Shown here: piece after piece, positions 38,939 to 47,605 of the stretch
Numbering within the stretch: position 1 is the stretch's first letter
Layout of the letters: every line of letters starts with the position of its first letter
Source of the DNA: Didemnitutus sp047777955
GTDB taxonomy: Bacteria > Verrucomicrobiota > Verrucomicrobiia > Opitutales > Opitutaceae
Assembly: GCF_047777955.1 (NCBI RefSeq)
Contig: NZ_CP180537.1
Coordinates: forward strand, 2,418,001 to 2,482,000
Reading direction: 5' to 3'
Length of the DNA: 64,000 bases
The notes under the pieces: model-generated
What the model saw: the letters and a program-made list of their open reading frames with translations, nothing else
What the model was told of the DNA's origin: nothing
Database searches by the model: none
Position numbers and translations under genes: made by a program

Positions 38939-39013
38939 TGGTGGGTCGACTGGGATTCGAACCCAGAACCAACGACTTAAAAGGACGCTGCTCTACCATT
39001 GAGCTATCGACCC
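38939..39013 (-). tRNA. tRNA-Lys (anticodon UUU)
   Basis: 75 nt including an encoded CCA. Acceptor GGGTCGA pairs with TCGACCC, the D-arm is GCTC-AATGGTA-GAGC, the anticodon loop CTTTTAA has TTT at 34-36, the T-arm is CTGGG-TTCGAAT-CCCAG and the discriminator is A. The anticodon stem GCGTC/GTCGT has one U-U mismatch and a G-U pair; the remaining arms are perfect. Confidence 0.93.
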
Positions 39014-39159
39014 GTTACCCGAGGAAGGCGGCAGTTTATTTTTTCAGTTGGGGGCCAACGCAAGAATTATTTGGCAACGGACGCGCGGCTGCTCACCGTA
39101 GCGCGCATCAGTCGGCTGCCGTGGATTTAGCACCGCGGCGCCCGGGAGCAAAAACTGTG

Positions 39160-39188
39160 GGAACAATTCACAACTTTCCTGATCCAAA
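39160..39188 (+). promoter_or_regulatory. Candidate ECF-type promoter of the RpoE-like sigma gene
   Basis: GGAACA (39160-39165), a 17-bp spacer and TCCAAA (39183-39188) resemble the GGAAC/TCnnA pattern of RpoE-type promoters, and the ATG follows 13 bp later. Autoregulation is common for this group. The -10 match is weak, so this is tentative. Confidence 0.35.
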
Positions 39189-39201
39189 CGAGCCTGAGCA
39201 C

Positions 39202-39807
39202 ATGACAGCCAAGGCCCAAGAAGTCGCATTGGATCGCATGCTGGTGGAACGCTTCAAAGGCGGGGATTCCGCCGCGTTCGACCAGCTCGTTTCGCGTTAT
39301 TGGGATCGCATCTACGCGATGGTCAATCAGCTCCTGCGCAACCAGCAGGATGCCGAGGAGGTCACCCAAGACGCCTTCATCCGCGCCCACCGCGGGCTCA
39401 CGAATTTCCGCGGCGAGTCGGCGTTCTCCACGTGGCTCTACCAGATCGCCACGAACCTCGCCCGCAACCGCTACTGGTATTGGTGGCGGCGCAAGCGCGA
39501 CCAATCCATCTCGTTCGACGCCCCGCTGGGCGCCGACAACGACACCACCATCGCCGAGCTCATCCCGGCCGAGCAGGAGACGCCCGAGGATGCCACTGTC
39601 ACGCAGGAGTTCGTCAGCCGCGTGGCCGAGTGCATGGAGGAGCTGAACGAGAAGCACCGGGAGATCCTGATCCTGCGCAACGTCCGGAATCTTTCTTACG
39701 AGGAAATCGCCGAGATTCTCGGCATCAGCGTCGGCACGGTCAAAAGCCGCATCGCCCGCGCCCGCGAAAGCCTGCGCGAAAAACTAGGGGAGGAATTTCA
39801 GCAATGA
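39202..39807 (+). CDS. RpoE-like ECF RNA polymerase sigma factor
   Basis: 201 residues from ATG 39202. Region 2: RYWDRIYAMVNQLLRNQQDA and EEVTQDAFIRAHRGL, then STWLYQIATNLARNRYWYWW. Region 4: NLSYEEIAEILGISVGTVKS. It resembles the RpoE/ECF02 group that answers to envelope stress. It overlaps the following gene as ATGA, which marks that gene as its cognate regulator. It is distinct from the SigK-like factor at 2.0-2.6 kb. Confidence 0.92.
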   Translation: MTAKAQEVALDRMLVERFKGGDSAAFDQLVSRYWDRIYAMVNQLLRNQQDAEEVTQDAFIRAHRGLTNFRGESAFSTWLYQIATNLARNRYWYWWRRKRDQSISFDAPLGADNDTTIAELIPAEQETPEDATVTQEFVSRVAECMEELNEKHREILILRNVRNLSYEEIAEILGISVGTVKSRIARARESLREKLGEEFQQ

Positions 39808-40493
39808 AGGACACACGTTTCACGGAACTGGTTAACCTCTACATCGACCGGCAAGCTTCGCCGGCAGAGGTCGCCGAGCTGGAGTTGGAGATTCAATCCA
39901 ACCCGCGGCGCCGCCAGGTTTACCTGCAATACTGCCGGATGCACCGCGCCACCAAGCTCGTCTACGAGAGCTTCCGCGCGCAGTCCGAGCAGGCCGGCCA
40001 GCCGGTCCACGCGCCCGCCAGCATCGAGCACATCCGCGGCCGCGTCCGCCAGCGCCGCCTGCGCTGGGCCTACGCGGCCAGCGGTCTCGCTGCCGCGGCG
40101 TGCGTGGCCTTCGTGGTCATGCGCTCGAACCTGACCGGCACCGATGCCACCGTGTCGCCGGCCCTCGCGGCCGCGCCATCCGCCCCCGCGGCGGCGGTCG
40201 CCGTCGCCCAGCCCGCGCCGGCGCCGGCCGCGACGGAAACGCCGCGCAAGGTGGAGCTCCCGAGCGCCACCATCCCGTCCCGCGACTACACGGCGCTCTT
40301 CGCGTCGCTGCGCCAGGAGGAGGAGCGGCTGCTCTCCCTGCAGAACGGCACCAGCGCGCCGCGACTGAACTCGCTTTTTGACGACGGCGTCTTCGACGAG
40401 CGCAACGCGCTGCCCAACCGCGCCAACACGCTCCCGAACCGCAAGAACCCGCGCCTGCAGACGGAGTTCACGGCGTTCCAGTTCCAGCGCTGA
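39804..40493 (+). CDS. Predicted anti-sigma factor of the RpoE-like sigma
   Basis: 229 residues, start ATG overlapping the sigma stop. The N-terminal helical part FTELVNLYIDRQASPAEVAE and the following CRMHRATKLVYESF resemble short anti-sigma domains. One membrane helix (WAYAASGLAAAACVAFVVM) leads to an Ala/Pro-rich linker and an extracytoplasmic tail with an Asn/Arg-rich end (NALPNRANTLPNRKNPRL). The role is inferred from position and topology. The tail has no known family. Confidence 0.75.
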   Translation: MKDTRFTELVNLYIDRQASPAEVAELELEIQSNPRRRQVYLQYCRMHRATKLVYESFRAQSEQAGQPVHAPASIEHIRGRVRQRRLRWAYAASGLAAAACVAFVVMRSNLTGTDATVSPALAAAPSAPAAAVAVAQPAPAPAATETPRKVELPSATIPSRDYTALFASLRQEEERLLSLQNGTSAPRLNSLFDDGVFDERNALPNRANTLPNRKNPRLQTEFTAFQFQR

Positions 40494-40517
40494 GCATCCG
40501 CCAGTCCGCAGACTGCC

Positions 40518-40547
40518 AGCCCGCGTCGACCGACGCGGGCTTTGTTT
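40518..40547 (+). terminator. Terminator of the sigma/anti-sigma operon
   Basis: A 10-bp perfect stem (AGCCCGCGTC with GACGCGGGCT), 4-base loop, then TTGTTTT. It abuts the ruvA stop, so it may also help end the leftward-facing ruvA transcript's convergent partner. Confidence 0.85.
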
Positions 40548-41146
40548 TAGCCGAGCGCCTTCTTGATCAGCGCCTCGGTCGTCGCCGTCGGGCCGAGTGC
40601 GACCCACGCCTGCCGCACCGACTTGTCGGCATCCGCCGCCTTGTAGCCGAGGGCGACGAGGGCCATGACCGCATCGCGAACCTTGTTGTCCGCGGGCGCC
40701 GGGGACTCGCCCGCGCCGGCGGGCGCCGCGACCGCCACGGTCGCACCCAGCTTGTCGCGCAGTTCAATCACCAGGCGTTCGGCCGTCTTCTTGCCGATGC
40801 CGGGGCACTTGGCGAGGAGGGCGACGTCGCCCGAGGCGATCGCTCCCTGCAGCACGGGCAGCGACAACTTGCTGAAGATGCTCAGCGCCGTCTTCGGGCC
40901 GATGCCGGAGACCTTCTCGACCAGCAGGCGGAAGAAGTCGCGCTCCGCCTCGCTGGCAAAGCCATACATCGTCTGCGAATCCTCGCGGTAGACGACGAGC
41001 GTGTGCAGGCGCGCCTGCTGGCCGGCCGGGGGCAGGCGCTCGGCGGTCGTGACCGGGATGAGCACCTCGTAGGCGAGCCCGCCGGTCTCGATCACGGCTT
41101 GAAGGGGAGAGGCGCTGACGAGCGTGCCGGTGATGCGCGTGATCAT
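40547..41146 (-). CDS. ruvA: Holliday junction branch-migration protein RuvA
   Basis: 199 residues, normal length. OB domain start MITRITGTLVSASPLQAVIE, the two helix-hairpin-helix motifs VSGIGPKTALSIFSKL and CPGIGKKTAERLVIEL, and the C-terminal RuvB-contact domain (VMALVALGYKAADADKSVRQ). It binds four-way junctions. It lies 1 bp after dapB's start region in the same direction (dapA-dapB-ruvA). ruvB and ruvC are not in the window. Confidence 0.96.
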   Translation of the reverse strand: MITRITGTLVSASPLQAVIETGGLAYEVLIPVTTAERLPPAGQQARLHTLVVYREDSQTMYGFASEAERDFFRLLVEKVSGIGPKTALSIFSKLSLPVLQGAIASGDVALLAKCPGIGKKTAERLVIELRDKLGATVAVAAPAGAGESPAPADNKVRDAVMALVALGYKAADADKSVRQAWVALGPTATTEALIKKALG

Positions 41147-41147
41147 C

Positions 41148-41888
41148 TCAATCCTTGAGGCCGAGCACGTCCTGCATGTCGTAGACGCCGGGCTTCTGGC
41201 CGACGATCCACTGCGCGGCGCGCAGGGCGCCGCGGGCGAAAATCTGGCGGTCGCTCGCCTTGTGCGTGAGTTCGACGCGCTCGCCGAGGGCGGCGTAGAT
41301 GACGGTGTGGTCGCCGACGACGTCGCCGCCGCGGAGGGCGTGCACGCCCACCTCGGTCGGCTGGCGTTCGCCGGTGATGCCGGAGCGGCCGTGCCGCAGC
41401 GCGTCGGCCGCGGCGAGCTTGCGCTCCTCGAGGATGATCTCGAGCAGCCGCGCCGCGGTGCCGCTGGGGGCGTCCTTCTTGAAGCGGTGGTGCATCTCCA
41501 CGACCTCGGTGTCGTAGTCGGCGCCGAGGATGCGGGTCGCGCGGCGGGTGAGGGCGAAGAGCAGGTTCACGCCGACGGAAAAGTTGCCCGCCCAGACGGT
41601 CGGGATCTGCGCGGCGAGGGCGGCGAGTTTCCGCTTCTCGTCGGCCGGATGTCCGGTCGTGCCGATGACGAGGGCCTTCCGCTGCGCGACGGCGAGCTCG
41701 ATCACGCGGTGGGTCGCGCTGTGCACGCTGAAGTCGACCACGACGTCGCCCTGGGCCATCGCGGCCGCGAGATCGTCGCCCGCGTCGACGGCGGCGGCGA
41801 CCGGGAGCTTGAGGTCGGCGGCGGCGGCGAGGAGCGCGTGGCCCATGCGGCCCTTGGCGCCGTTGATGATGAGGCGGGGCGTGCTCAC
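41148..41888 (-). CDS. dapB: 4-hydroxy-tetrahydrodipicolinate reductase
   Basis: 246 residues. Nucleotide-binding start RLIINGAKGRMGHALLAAAA; VVVDFSVHSATHRVIELAVA; TTGHPADEKRKLAALAAQIP; catalytic EMHHRFKKDAPSGTAARLLE. It reduces HTPA in the lysine/diaminopimelate pathway. Its ATG overlaps the dapA stop by 4 nt. ruvA follows 1 bp later. Confidence 0.96.
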   Translation of the reverse strand: MSTPRLIINGAKGRMGHALLAAAADLKLPVAAAVDAGDDLAAAMAQGDVVVDFSVHSATHRVIELAVAQRKALVIGTTGHPADEKRKLAALAAQIPTVWAGNFSVGVNLLFALTRRATRILGADYDTEVVEMHHRFKKDAPSGTAARLLEIILEERKLAAADALRHGRSGITGERQPTEVGVHALRGGDVVGDHTVIYAALGERVELTHKASDRQIFARGALRAAQWIVGQKPGVYDMQDVLGLKD

Positions 41889-42781
41889 TTCTTGGCGGCG
41901 AGCGTGTCGAGCACGCCGAAGAGGGTGGAGCGGCTGGCTTCGAGCAACGGGCAGAGCGGCGAGCGCACTTCGTCCGAGGCGATGTGGCCGGCGCGGGCGA
42001 GGGCGGCCTTGATCGGGACGGGGTTGGCCTCGATGAAGATTGCCTTGAACATCGGGTAGAGCTTCCGGTGCAGCGCACGGGCCTTGGCGTAGTCGCCGGC
42101 GAGCGCGAGCCGGACCATCCTGCCCGTCTCCTTCGGGTAGAGGTTCGAGGCGACGGAGATCACGCCCTTGGCGCCGACGGACATGAAGGGCAGGGTGAGG
42201 GAGTCGTCGCCGCTGAGCACCGTGACGGAGTCGCCGCAGGCCTGGAGGATCTGGTCGACGCGGTCGACGGAGCCGCCGGCCTCCTTGACCCAGGCGACGT
42301 GGCGGTAGCGGGCGCGGAGCTTTTCGATCACGCCGACGCTGATCTCGACGCCGCAGCGGCCCGGGATGGAGTAGAGGATGATCGGCTTGTCGGTCGCATC
42401 GGCGACGGCGCAGAAATACTCGAAGATGCCCTGCTGCGTCGGCTTGTTGTAGTAGGGGGCGACGACGAGCATGGCGTCGGCGCCGGCGCGATCGGATTCC
42501 TTGGTCAGGTGGATGGCTTCCTTGGTGGAGTTCGAGCCGGTGCCCGCGATGACCGGCGTCCGGCCGCGCGCGACCTCGATCGTCGCGCGGATGACATCGA
42601 GATGCTCCTCGTGATCGAGCGTCGGCGACTCGCCGGTGGTGCCGACCGAGACGATGCCGTCGATGCCGGATTTTATCTGGAAATTAACGAGCGCGCGCAG
42701 GTCGTCGTAGGCGACCGCGCCATTCTTGAACGGCGTGACGAGGGCGGTGATGGTCCCGGTGAAGGGGCGGCTGGACTTCAT
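41885..42781 (-). CDS. dapA: 4-hydroxy-tetrahydrodipicolinate synthase
   Basis: 298 residues from ATG 42781 (MKSSRPFTGTITALVTPFKN). Substrate motif VGTTGESPTLDHEEHLDVIR, catalytic Tyr in IILYSIPGRCGVEIS and Schiff-base Lys in VAWVKEAGG. It condenses pyruvate and aspartate semialdehyde. First gene of dapA-dapB-ruvA. It is divergent from the pilT-like gene, 74 bp away. Confidence 0.96.
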   Translation of the reverse strand: MKSSRPFTGTITALVTPFKNGAVAYDDLRALVNFQIKSGIDGIVSVGTTGESPTLDHEEHLDVIRATIEVARGRTPVIAGTGSNSTKEAIHLTKESDRAGADAMLVVAPYYNKPTQQGIFEYFCAVADATDKPIILYSIPGRCGVEISVGVIEKLRARYRHVAWVKEAGGSVDRVDQILQACGDSVTVLSGDDSLTLPFMSVGAKGVISVASNLYPKETGRMVRLALAGDYAKARALHRKLYPMFKAIFIEANPVPIKAALARAGHIASDEVRSPLCPLLEASRSTLFGVLDTLAAKK

Positions 42782-42855
42782 GGAAAGTTGTCTCAACGAT
42801 TCGGAAGTCCGTAGGCAAAACAAGCTTCGCTGCCGGTTCACGCCCAAAATTCCCC

Positions 42856-43950
42856 ATGAGCACAACGGTCCACACGGAAATCATGAACGATCTGCTGAAG
42901 CTCGCCGTCGAGAGCGGCGCGAGCGACATTGTGATCAAGTCCAACAAACCTGGCTACCTGCGCATGGGCGGGCGCCTGCGGGCGGTCGAGATGGATCCGA
43001 TTACCCACGAGCAGGCCGATGCTTGGGTGACCGAGCACGTGCCGCAGGTGTTCCGGCCGAACTGGGAACGGGACGGGCAGGTGGACTTCGCCTACGCCGC
43101 GGCCGACGTCGGGCGCTTCCGCGTCAACGGGTTTCACCAGCGCGGGACGGTGTCGATCGTGTTGCGTCATATCAAGAGCCGTCCGCCGACTTTCGAGGAG
43201 TTGAAGATCGAGGGCGAGACGCTGATCAAGCTGGCGCAGGCCAAGGACGGCATCCTGCTCGTGTGCGGCGCCACCGGCTCGGGCAAGAGCTCGACGATGG
43301 CCGCGATGCTGAACTGGATTAACCAGAATCTCGACAAGCACATCGTCTCGATCGAGGACCCAATCGAATACACCTTCAGCGACGACAAGTCCGTCTTCCA
43401 GCAGCGCGAGATCGGCATCGACGTGCCGAACTTCGAAATGGCGATCAAATCCGTGCTGCGCCAAAATCCCGACATCATTCTCATCGGCGAAATGCGCGAC
43501 AAGGAGACGTTCGAGACCGCGATCTCCGCCGCCGAGACGGGCCACTTGGTGTTCTCGACGATGCACGCCGCCACCGTCGCCCAGTCGCTGACGCGCCTCT
43601 TCGAGTTCTTCCCGCCCGAGCAGATCGCGCAGGCGCGCCGCCAGATCGCCGGCTCGCTGCGGGGCTTCATCTGCCAGAAGCTCATCCCCGCGCTCGAGGG
43701 GGGCGGCCGTTTCGCCGCGCACGAGATCATGGTCGCCGACGCGACGATGCGAAACCTCATCCTCGAGGGCCAGAACGACAAGATCCAGCAGCTCCTCGAC
43801 TCGGGCGCCGACGGCATGTCGAAGTCCTTCAACAAGGACCTCTACCGTCTCATCAAGGAGGGCAAAATCAGCAAGGCCGACGGCCTGCGTTTCTCGCCCA
43901 ATCCGCAGGCGCTGGAGATGAACCTCAAGGGCATCTTCTTCAAGACGTGA
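42856..43950 (+). CDS. PilT/PilU-type twitching-motility ATPase
   Basis: 364 residues. Pilus retraction ATPase family: N-terminal PAS-like part (LKLAVESGASDIVIKSNKPG), Walker A CGATGSGKSSTMAAML, Asp box SIEDPIEYTF, Walker B NPDIILIGEMRDKETFETAI and His box TGHLVFSTMHA. The ending LKGIFFKT differs from classic PilT. It overlaps the following gene by 4 nt (GTGA), so the two are coupled. Confidence 0.92.
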   Translation: MSTTVHTEIMNDLLKLAVESGASDIVIKSNKPGYLRMGGRLRAVEMDPITHEQADAWVTEHVPQVFRPNWERDGQVDFAYAAADVGRFRVNGFHQRGTVSIVLRHIKSRPPTFEELKIEGETLIKLAQAKDGILLVCGATGSGKSSTMAAMLNWINQNLDKHIVSIEDPIEYTFSDDKSVFQQREIGIDVPNFEMAIKSVLRQNPDIILIGEMRDKETFETAISAAETGHLVFSTMHAATVAQSLTRLFEFFPPEQIAQARRQIAGSLRGFICQKLIPALEGGGRFAAHEIMVADATMRNLILEGQNDKIQQLLDSGADGMSKSFNKDLYRLIKEGKISKADGLRFSPNPQALEMNLKGIFFKT

Positions 43951-44833
43951 GGCGCTGGATCGCATGGGCCGCGCTCGGCGCCGCCGCGCTCGCCGCCGCG
44001 GCGGACGATCCCGACGCGCCGCTCGCGCGCACCAAGGAGCAGCTCCAGTCGCTGAAGAAGGACGAGGCCGCGCAGAAGGCCGGCACCGCCGGCAGTCGGA
44101 AGCTCGATTTGCCCCGGTTGGCGACGCCTGGACAGGACCTCGGTCTGCCGCCACCGCGGCGCCCCGACGAAGGCACGAAGGATCGATCGAATCCGGAGAC
44201 GAGGCAGTGGCTGCTCGAGGGGGTCGAGAAGCTCGATCGCAAGAGCACGTCTGCCAACGGGCGGGACGCCGACAAGCGCGAGCGTGCCGGGGAGCCGCCG
44301 CTCGATCCCTCTTCGCCGGATTACTTCCTGCGGCTCTACGAGCGCCAGCGGACCGACACCGAGGCGAAGCGATTGGAGGCGAGCGCGCCGGACCCGGCCG
44401 ACCTGCAGCGCGCCGCGGCGGACCCGTTTGCTCCGTTCATGAAGGAATGGCTGGCGAACTCGCCCGTGCGCGACGTGCTCAAGGACGCGCTTGGCGGCGC
44501 GACACGCGAAGCCGGTCTTCCCGCCGAGGCGGCGCCCGGTGCCACGCCGCCTGCCGGCAGTTCGCCGCTGCCGTCCTTGGACGCCCCGCGCGGCACGGGC
44601 GGCAATCCCTTCGTGCAGGCGCTCGGGCTGCCGCCGGCCGACCAGCCGGTTCAACGGGGCGAGTTGCGCCCCCGGTGGCGGAGGTGGCGCCGGTCGCGGC
44701 TGCGCCCGCGCCCGGGCCGGCGACGGACACGATTTATAGCCTGCCGGAACGCGCGAAAGTGGACCTGAAGCACGCGCTCCCGCCGCCGCCCGCCGAGGAC
44801 AAGAAATTCTTCCCCCAGTTGAAGAAATTTTAG
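43947..44833 (+). CDS. Exported proline/alanine-rich protein coupled to the PilT-like gene, one-base frameshift
   Basis: About 296 residues after repair, from GTG 43947 overlapping the pilT-like stop. Signal peptide RRWIAWAALGAAALAAAA, then a polar, Pro-rich protein (SPDYFLRLYERQRTDTEAKR in the middle) ending KVDLKHALPPPPAEDKKFFP. The frame breaks at the C5 run 44669-44673; one more C restores RPPVAEVAPVA. No family recognised. Coupling to a retraction ATPase suggests a type IV pilus accessory role, which is inference. Confidence 0.65.
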
Positions 44834-44880
44834 GGCTTGGATTCGGCGCGGCGGACCGGTTTAACCGGCCCCTTTCATCT

Positions 44881-45786
44881 ATGTCACTGGCACTTCTTTT
44901 CGCAGGGCAGGGCGCCCAAAAGGTCGGCATGGGCAAGTCGCTTTACGACGGCTCGGCCGCCGCGCGGGCGCTTTACGACCAAGCCAACCAGGTGCTCGGC
45001 TGGGACTTGAAGCGCCTGAGCTTCGAGGGTCCGGAGGCCGATCTCACGCAGACGAAGGTGTGTCAGCCGGCGTTGTTCGTGCACGGCCTCGCAGTCGTGG
45101 CCGCGCTGAAGGAGCGCGGCAAGCTGCCGGACGTGAAATTCGCCCTCGGCCTCAGTCTCGGCGAGGTCACGGCGCTGACCGCGGCGGGCGTTTTTGACTT
45201 CGCCACGGGACTCAAGGTCGTCGCGCGACGCGGCGAGCTCATGCAGCAGGCCTGCGAGAAGAGCGTCGGCGGCATGGCCGCGATCATCGGCGAGGAGCGC
45301 GCGAAGGTTTACGAACTGTGCCGCGAGTTCGACATCGAGGCGGCCAACTTCAACGCCCCGGGCCAGATCATCGTTTCCGGCGAGAAGGCCAAGGTCGACG
45401 CCCTCGTCGCGGCGGCGAAGGACAAGGGCCTCAAGCGCGTGATGCCCCTCAACGTCGCCGGCGCCTACCACAGCCGCCTGATGGAGCCGGCGCGCGCGGA
45501 GTTCGCGGCCTTCCTCGAGGGCGTCGCGTTTCACCGGCCCGCGTTCACCGTCTTCACCAACACCACCGGCCAGGCGGTCAGCGAGCCCGCCGACATCCGC
45601 GCCGCGCTGGTCAAGCAGGTCGTCTCCAGCGTGCTCTGGGAGGACTGCATGCGCAGCGCCGTCGCGGCGGGCGCGACCGAATTCTGGGAATGCGGCCCGG
45701 GCGGCGTCCTCGCCGGCCTCGCGCGCCGCACCGAGAAGGCGTGGGTCGTGAAGTCCTTCAACGAACTCTCCGAACTCCCTGCCTGA
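44881..45786 (+). CDS. fabD: Malonyl-CoA:ACP transacylase
   Basis: 301 residues. LLFAGQGAQKVGMGKSLYDG at the start, nucleophile Ser in GLSLGEVTAL, and His in NVAGAYHSRLM. It loads malonyl units on ACP for fatty-acid synthesis. The stop overlaps the lepA start by 1 nt (TGATG). fabD-lepA-lepB forms an apparent operon. Confidence 0.95.
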   Translation: MSLALLFAGQGAQKVGMGKSLYDGSAAARALYDQANQVLGWDLKRLSFEGPEADLTQTKVCQPALFVHGLAVVAALKERGKLPDVKFALGLSLGEVTALTAAGVFDFATGLKVVARRGELMQQACEKSVGGMAAIIGEERAKVYELCREFDIEAANFNAPGQIIVSGEKAKVDALVAAAKDKGLKRVMPLNVAGAYHSRLMEPARAEFAAFLEGVAFHRPAFTVFTNTTGQAVSEPADIRAALVKQVVSSVLWEDCMRSAVAAGATEFWECGPGGVLAGLARRTEKAWVVKSFNELSELPA

Positions 45787-47585
45787 TGCCCGACCTGCTG
45801 ACCCGAAATTTCTGCATCATCGCGCACGTCGATCACGGCAAGACGACGCTGTCCGACCGCCTGCTCGAATACACCAACACCGTGTCGCAGCGCGTGCTGA
45901 CCGATCAGCACCTCGACGCGATGGACCTCGAAAAGGAGCGCGGCATCACCATCAAGATGCATCCGGTGGTGATGCACTACAAGGCCAAGGACGGTAAGAC
46001 CTACAAGCTGCACCTCACCGACACGCCGGGACACGTCGACTTCTCCTACGAAGTCTCGCGTTCGCTCGCCGCGTGTGAAGGCGCGCTGCTGCTCATCGAC
46101 GCCGCGCAGGGCGTTGAGGCGCAGACCGTGGCGAACGCGCACCTCGCGTTCAACCAGGGCCTCAAGGTCATCCCGGTCATTAACAAGATCGACCTGCCGA
46201 GCGCCAACCTCGAGCTGTGCACCAAGCAGCTGGAGGACATCCTCACGATCCCCGGCGAGGAGGCGATCCTCGCCAGCGGCAAGGCCGGCATCGGCATCGA
46301 GGACATCCTCGAGGCCGTCGTGACGCGCATCCCGCCGCCGCGCTGGACGGATTACCCGACGCTACGTGCGCTGGTCTTCGACTCGAAATACGACTCCTAC
46401 CGCGGCGTCATCTCCTACGCCCGCGTCTTCTCCGGCACGATCAAGGCCGGGGAGATGATGATGCTGATGAGCACCGGCCAGCGCTCCGAAGTGAAGGAGG
46501 TCGGCGTGTTCCGCCCGGCGATGGAGAAGATCGGCGAACTCGGCCCCGGCGACGTCGGCTACATCGTCTCGAACATCAAGAGCACCGACGAGATCAAGAT
46601 CGGCGACACGATCACGCACGCCAACAAGCCCGCCACCGAGATGCTGCCGGGCTACAAGGAAGTGCGCCCGATGGTCTACTGCGGCCTCTATCCGCTCGAG
46701 TCGGACGACTACGAGAAGCTCAAGGTCGCCCTCGGCAAGCTCCGCCTCAACGACTCGGCCCTCATCTACGCCACCGAGTCGTCCGTCGCGCTCGGTTTCG
46801 GATTCCGCTGCGGCTTCCTCGGTCTCCTGCACATGGAAGTCATCCAGGAGCGCATCCGTCGCGAATACGACGTCGACATCATCTCCACCTATCCGAGCGT
46901 CGTCTACCGGGTGAAGACCCACGGCAAGGACGAGATCGAGATCGACAACCCGGTCAACTTGCCCGATCCCGCCTCGATCGAGACCATCTCCGAGCCGACG
47001 ATCAAGGCCTCCATCCACATCCCGAACGAGTTCATGGGCGACATCCTGAACCTCATCATGGAGAAGCGCGGCACCGTCGACCACACCGACACGCTCGACT
47101 CGAACCGCGTCATGCTGACGTGCACGCTCCCGCTCAACGAAATCCTCGTCGATTTCAACGACCGCCTGAAGAGCATCACCCGCGGCTACGGCTCGATGGA
47201 CTACGAGCTGGGCGAGTATCGCCCCTCCGACCTCGTGAAGATGGAGATCCTCGTGAACCAGGATCCCGTCGACGCCTTCGCCAGCATCGTGCACCGCTCG
47301 AAGGCCGAGACCCAGGGCCGCGCCCTCTGCGAGAAGCTGGCCGACATCATCCCGCCGCAGATGTTCAAGATCGCCGTCCAGGCCGCCATCGGCGGCAAGA
47401 TCATCGCCCGCGACAACGTCCGCGAGATGCGCAAGGACGTCACCGCGAAATGCTACGGCGGCGACATCACCCGCAAGCGCAAGCTCCTCGACAAGCAGAA
47501 GGAAGGTAAGAAGAAGATGAAGCAGATCGGCAAGGTCTCCATCCCGCCGGACGCTTTCATCCAGGTCCTGAAAACCAACAACTGA
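45786..47585 (+). CDS. lepA: Elongation factor 4 (LepA)
   Basis: 599 residues, standard length. GTPase motifs IIAHVDHGKTTLSDRLLEYT, DTPGHVDFSYEV and INKIDLP; the LepA-specific C-terminal domain carries AKCYGGDITRKRKLLDKQKE and GKKKMKQIGKVSIPPDAFIQ. It back-translocates stalled ribosomes. It is followed 20 bp later by signal peptidase I, the same order as in many bacteria. Confidence 0.97.
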   Translation: MPDLLTRNFCIIAHVDHGKTTLSDRLLEYTNTVSQRVLTDQHLDAMDLEKERGITIKMHPVVMHYKAKDGKTYKLHLTDTPGHVDFSYEVSRSLAACEGALLLIDAAQGVEAQTVANAHLAFNQGLKVIPVINKIDLPSANLELCTKQLEDILTIPGEEAILASGKAGIGIEDILEAVVTRIPPPRWTDYPTLRALVFDSKYDSYRGVISYARVFSGTIKAGEMMMLMSTGQRSEVKEVGVFRPAMEKIGELGPGDVGYIVSNIKSTDEIKIGDTITHANKPATEMLPGYKEVRPMVYCGLYPLESDDYEKLKVALGKLRLNDSALIYATESSVALGFGFRCGFLGLLHMEVIQERIRREYDVDIISTYPSVVYRVKTHGKDEIEIDNPVNLPDPASIETISEPTIKASIHIPNEFMGDILNLIMEKRGTVDHTDTLDSNRVMLTCTLPLNEILVDFNDRLKSITRGYGSMDYELGEYRPSDLVKMEILVNQDPVDAFASIVHRSKAETQGRALCEKLADIIPPQMFKIAVQAAIGGKIIARDNVREMRKDVTAKCYGGDITRKRKLLDKQKEGKKKMKQIGKVSIPPDAFIQVLKTNN

Positions 47586-47605
47586 GTTCGCTGTCTCACC
47601 CCGCC

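Noticed and set aside
39127..39657. 176-codon minus-strand frame antisense to the RpoE-like sigma factor
   Set aside because: Mirror of the sigma gene with no independent support.
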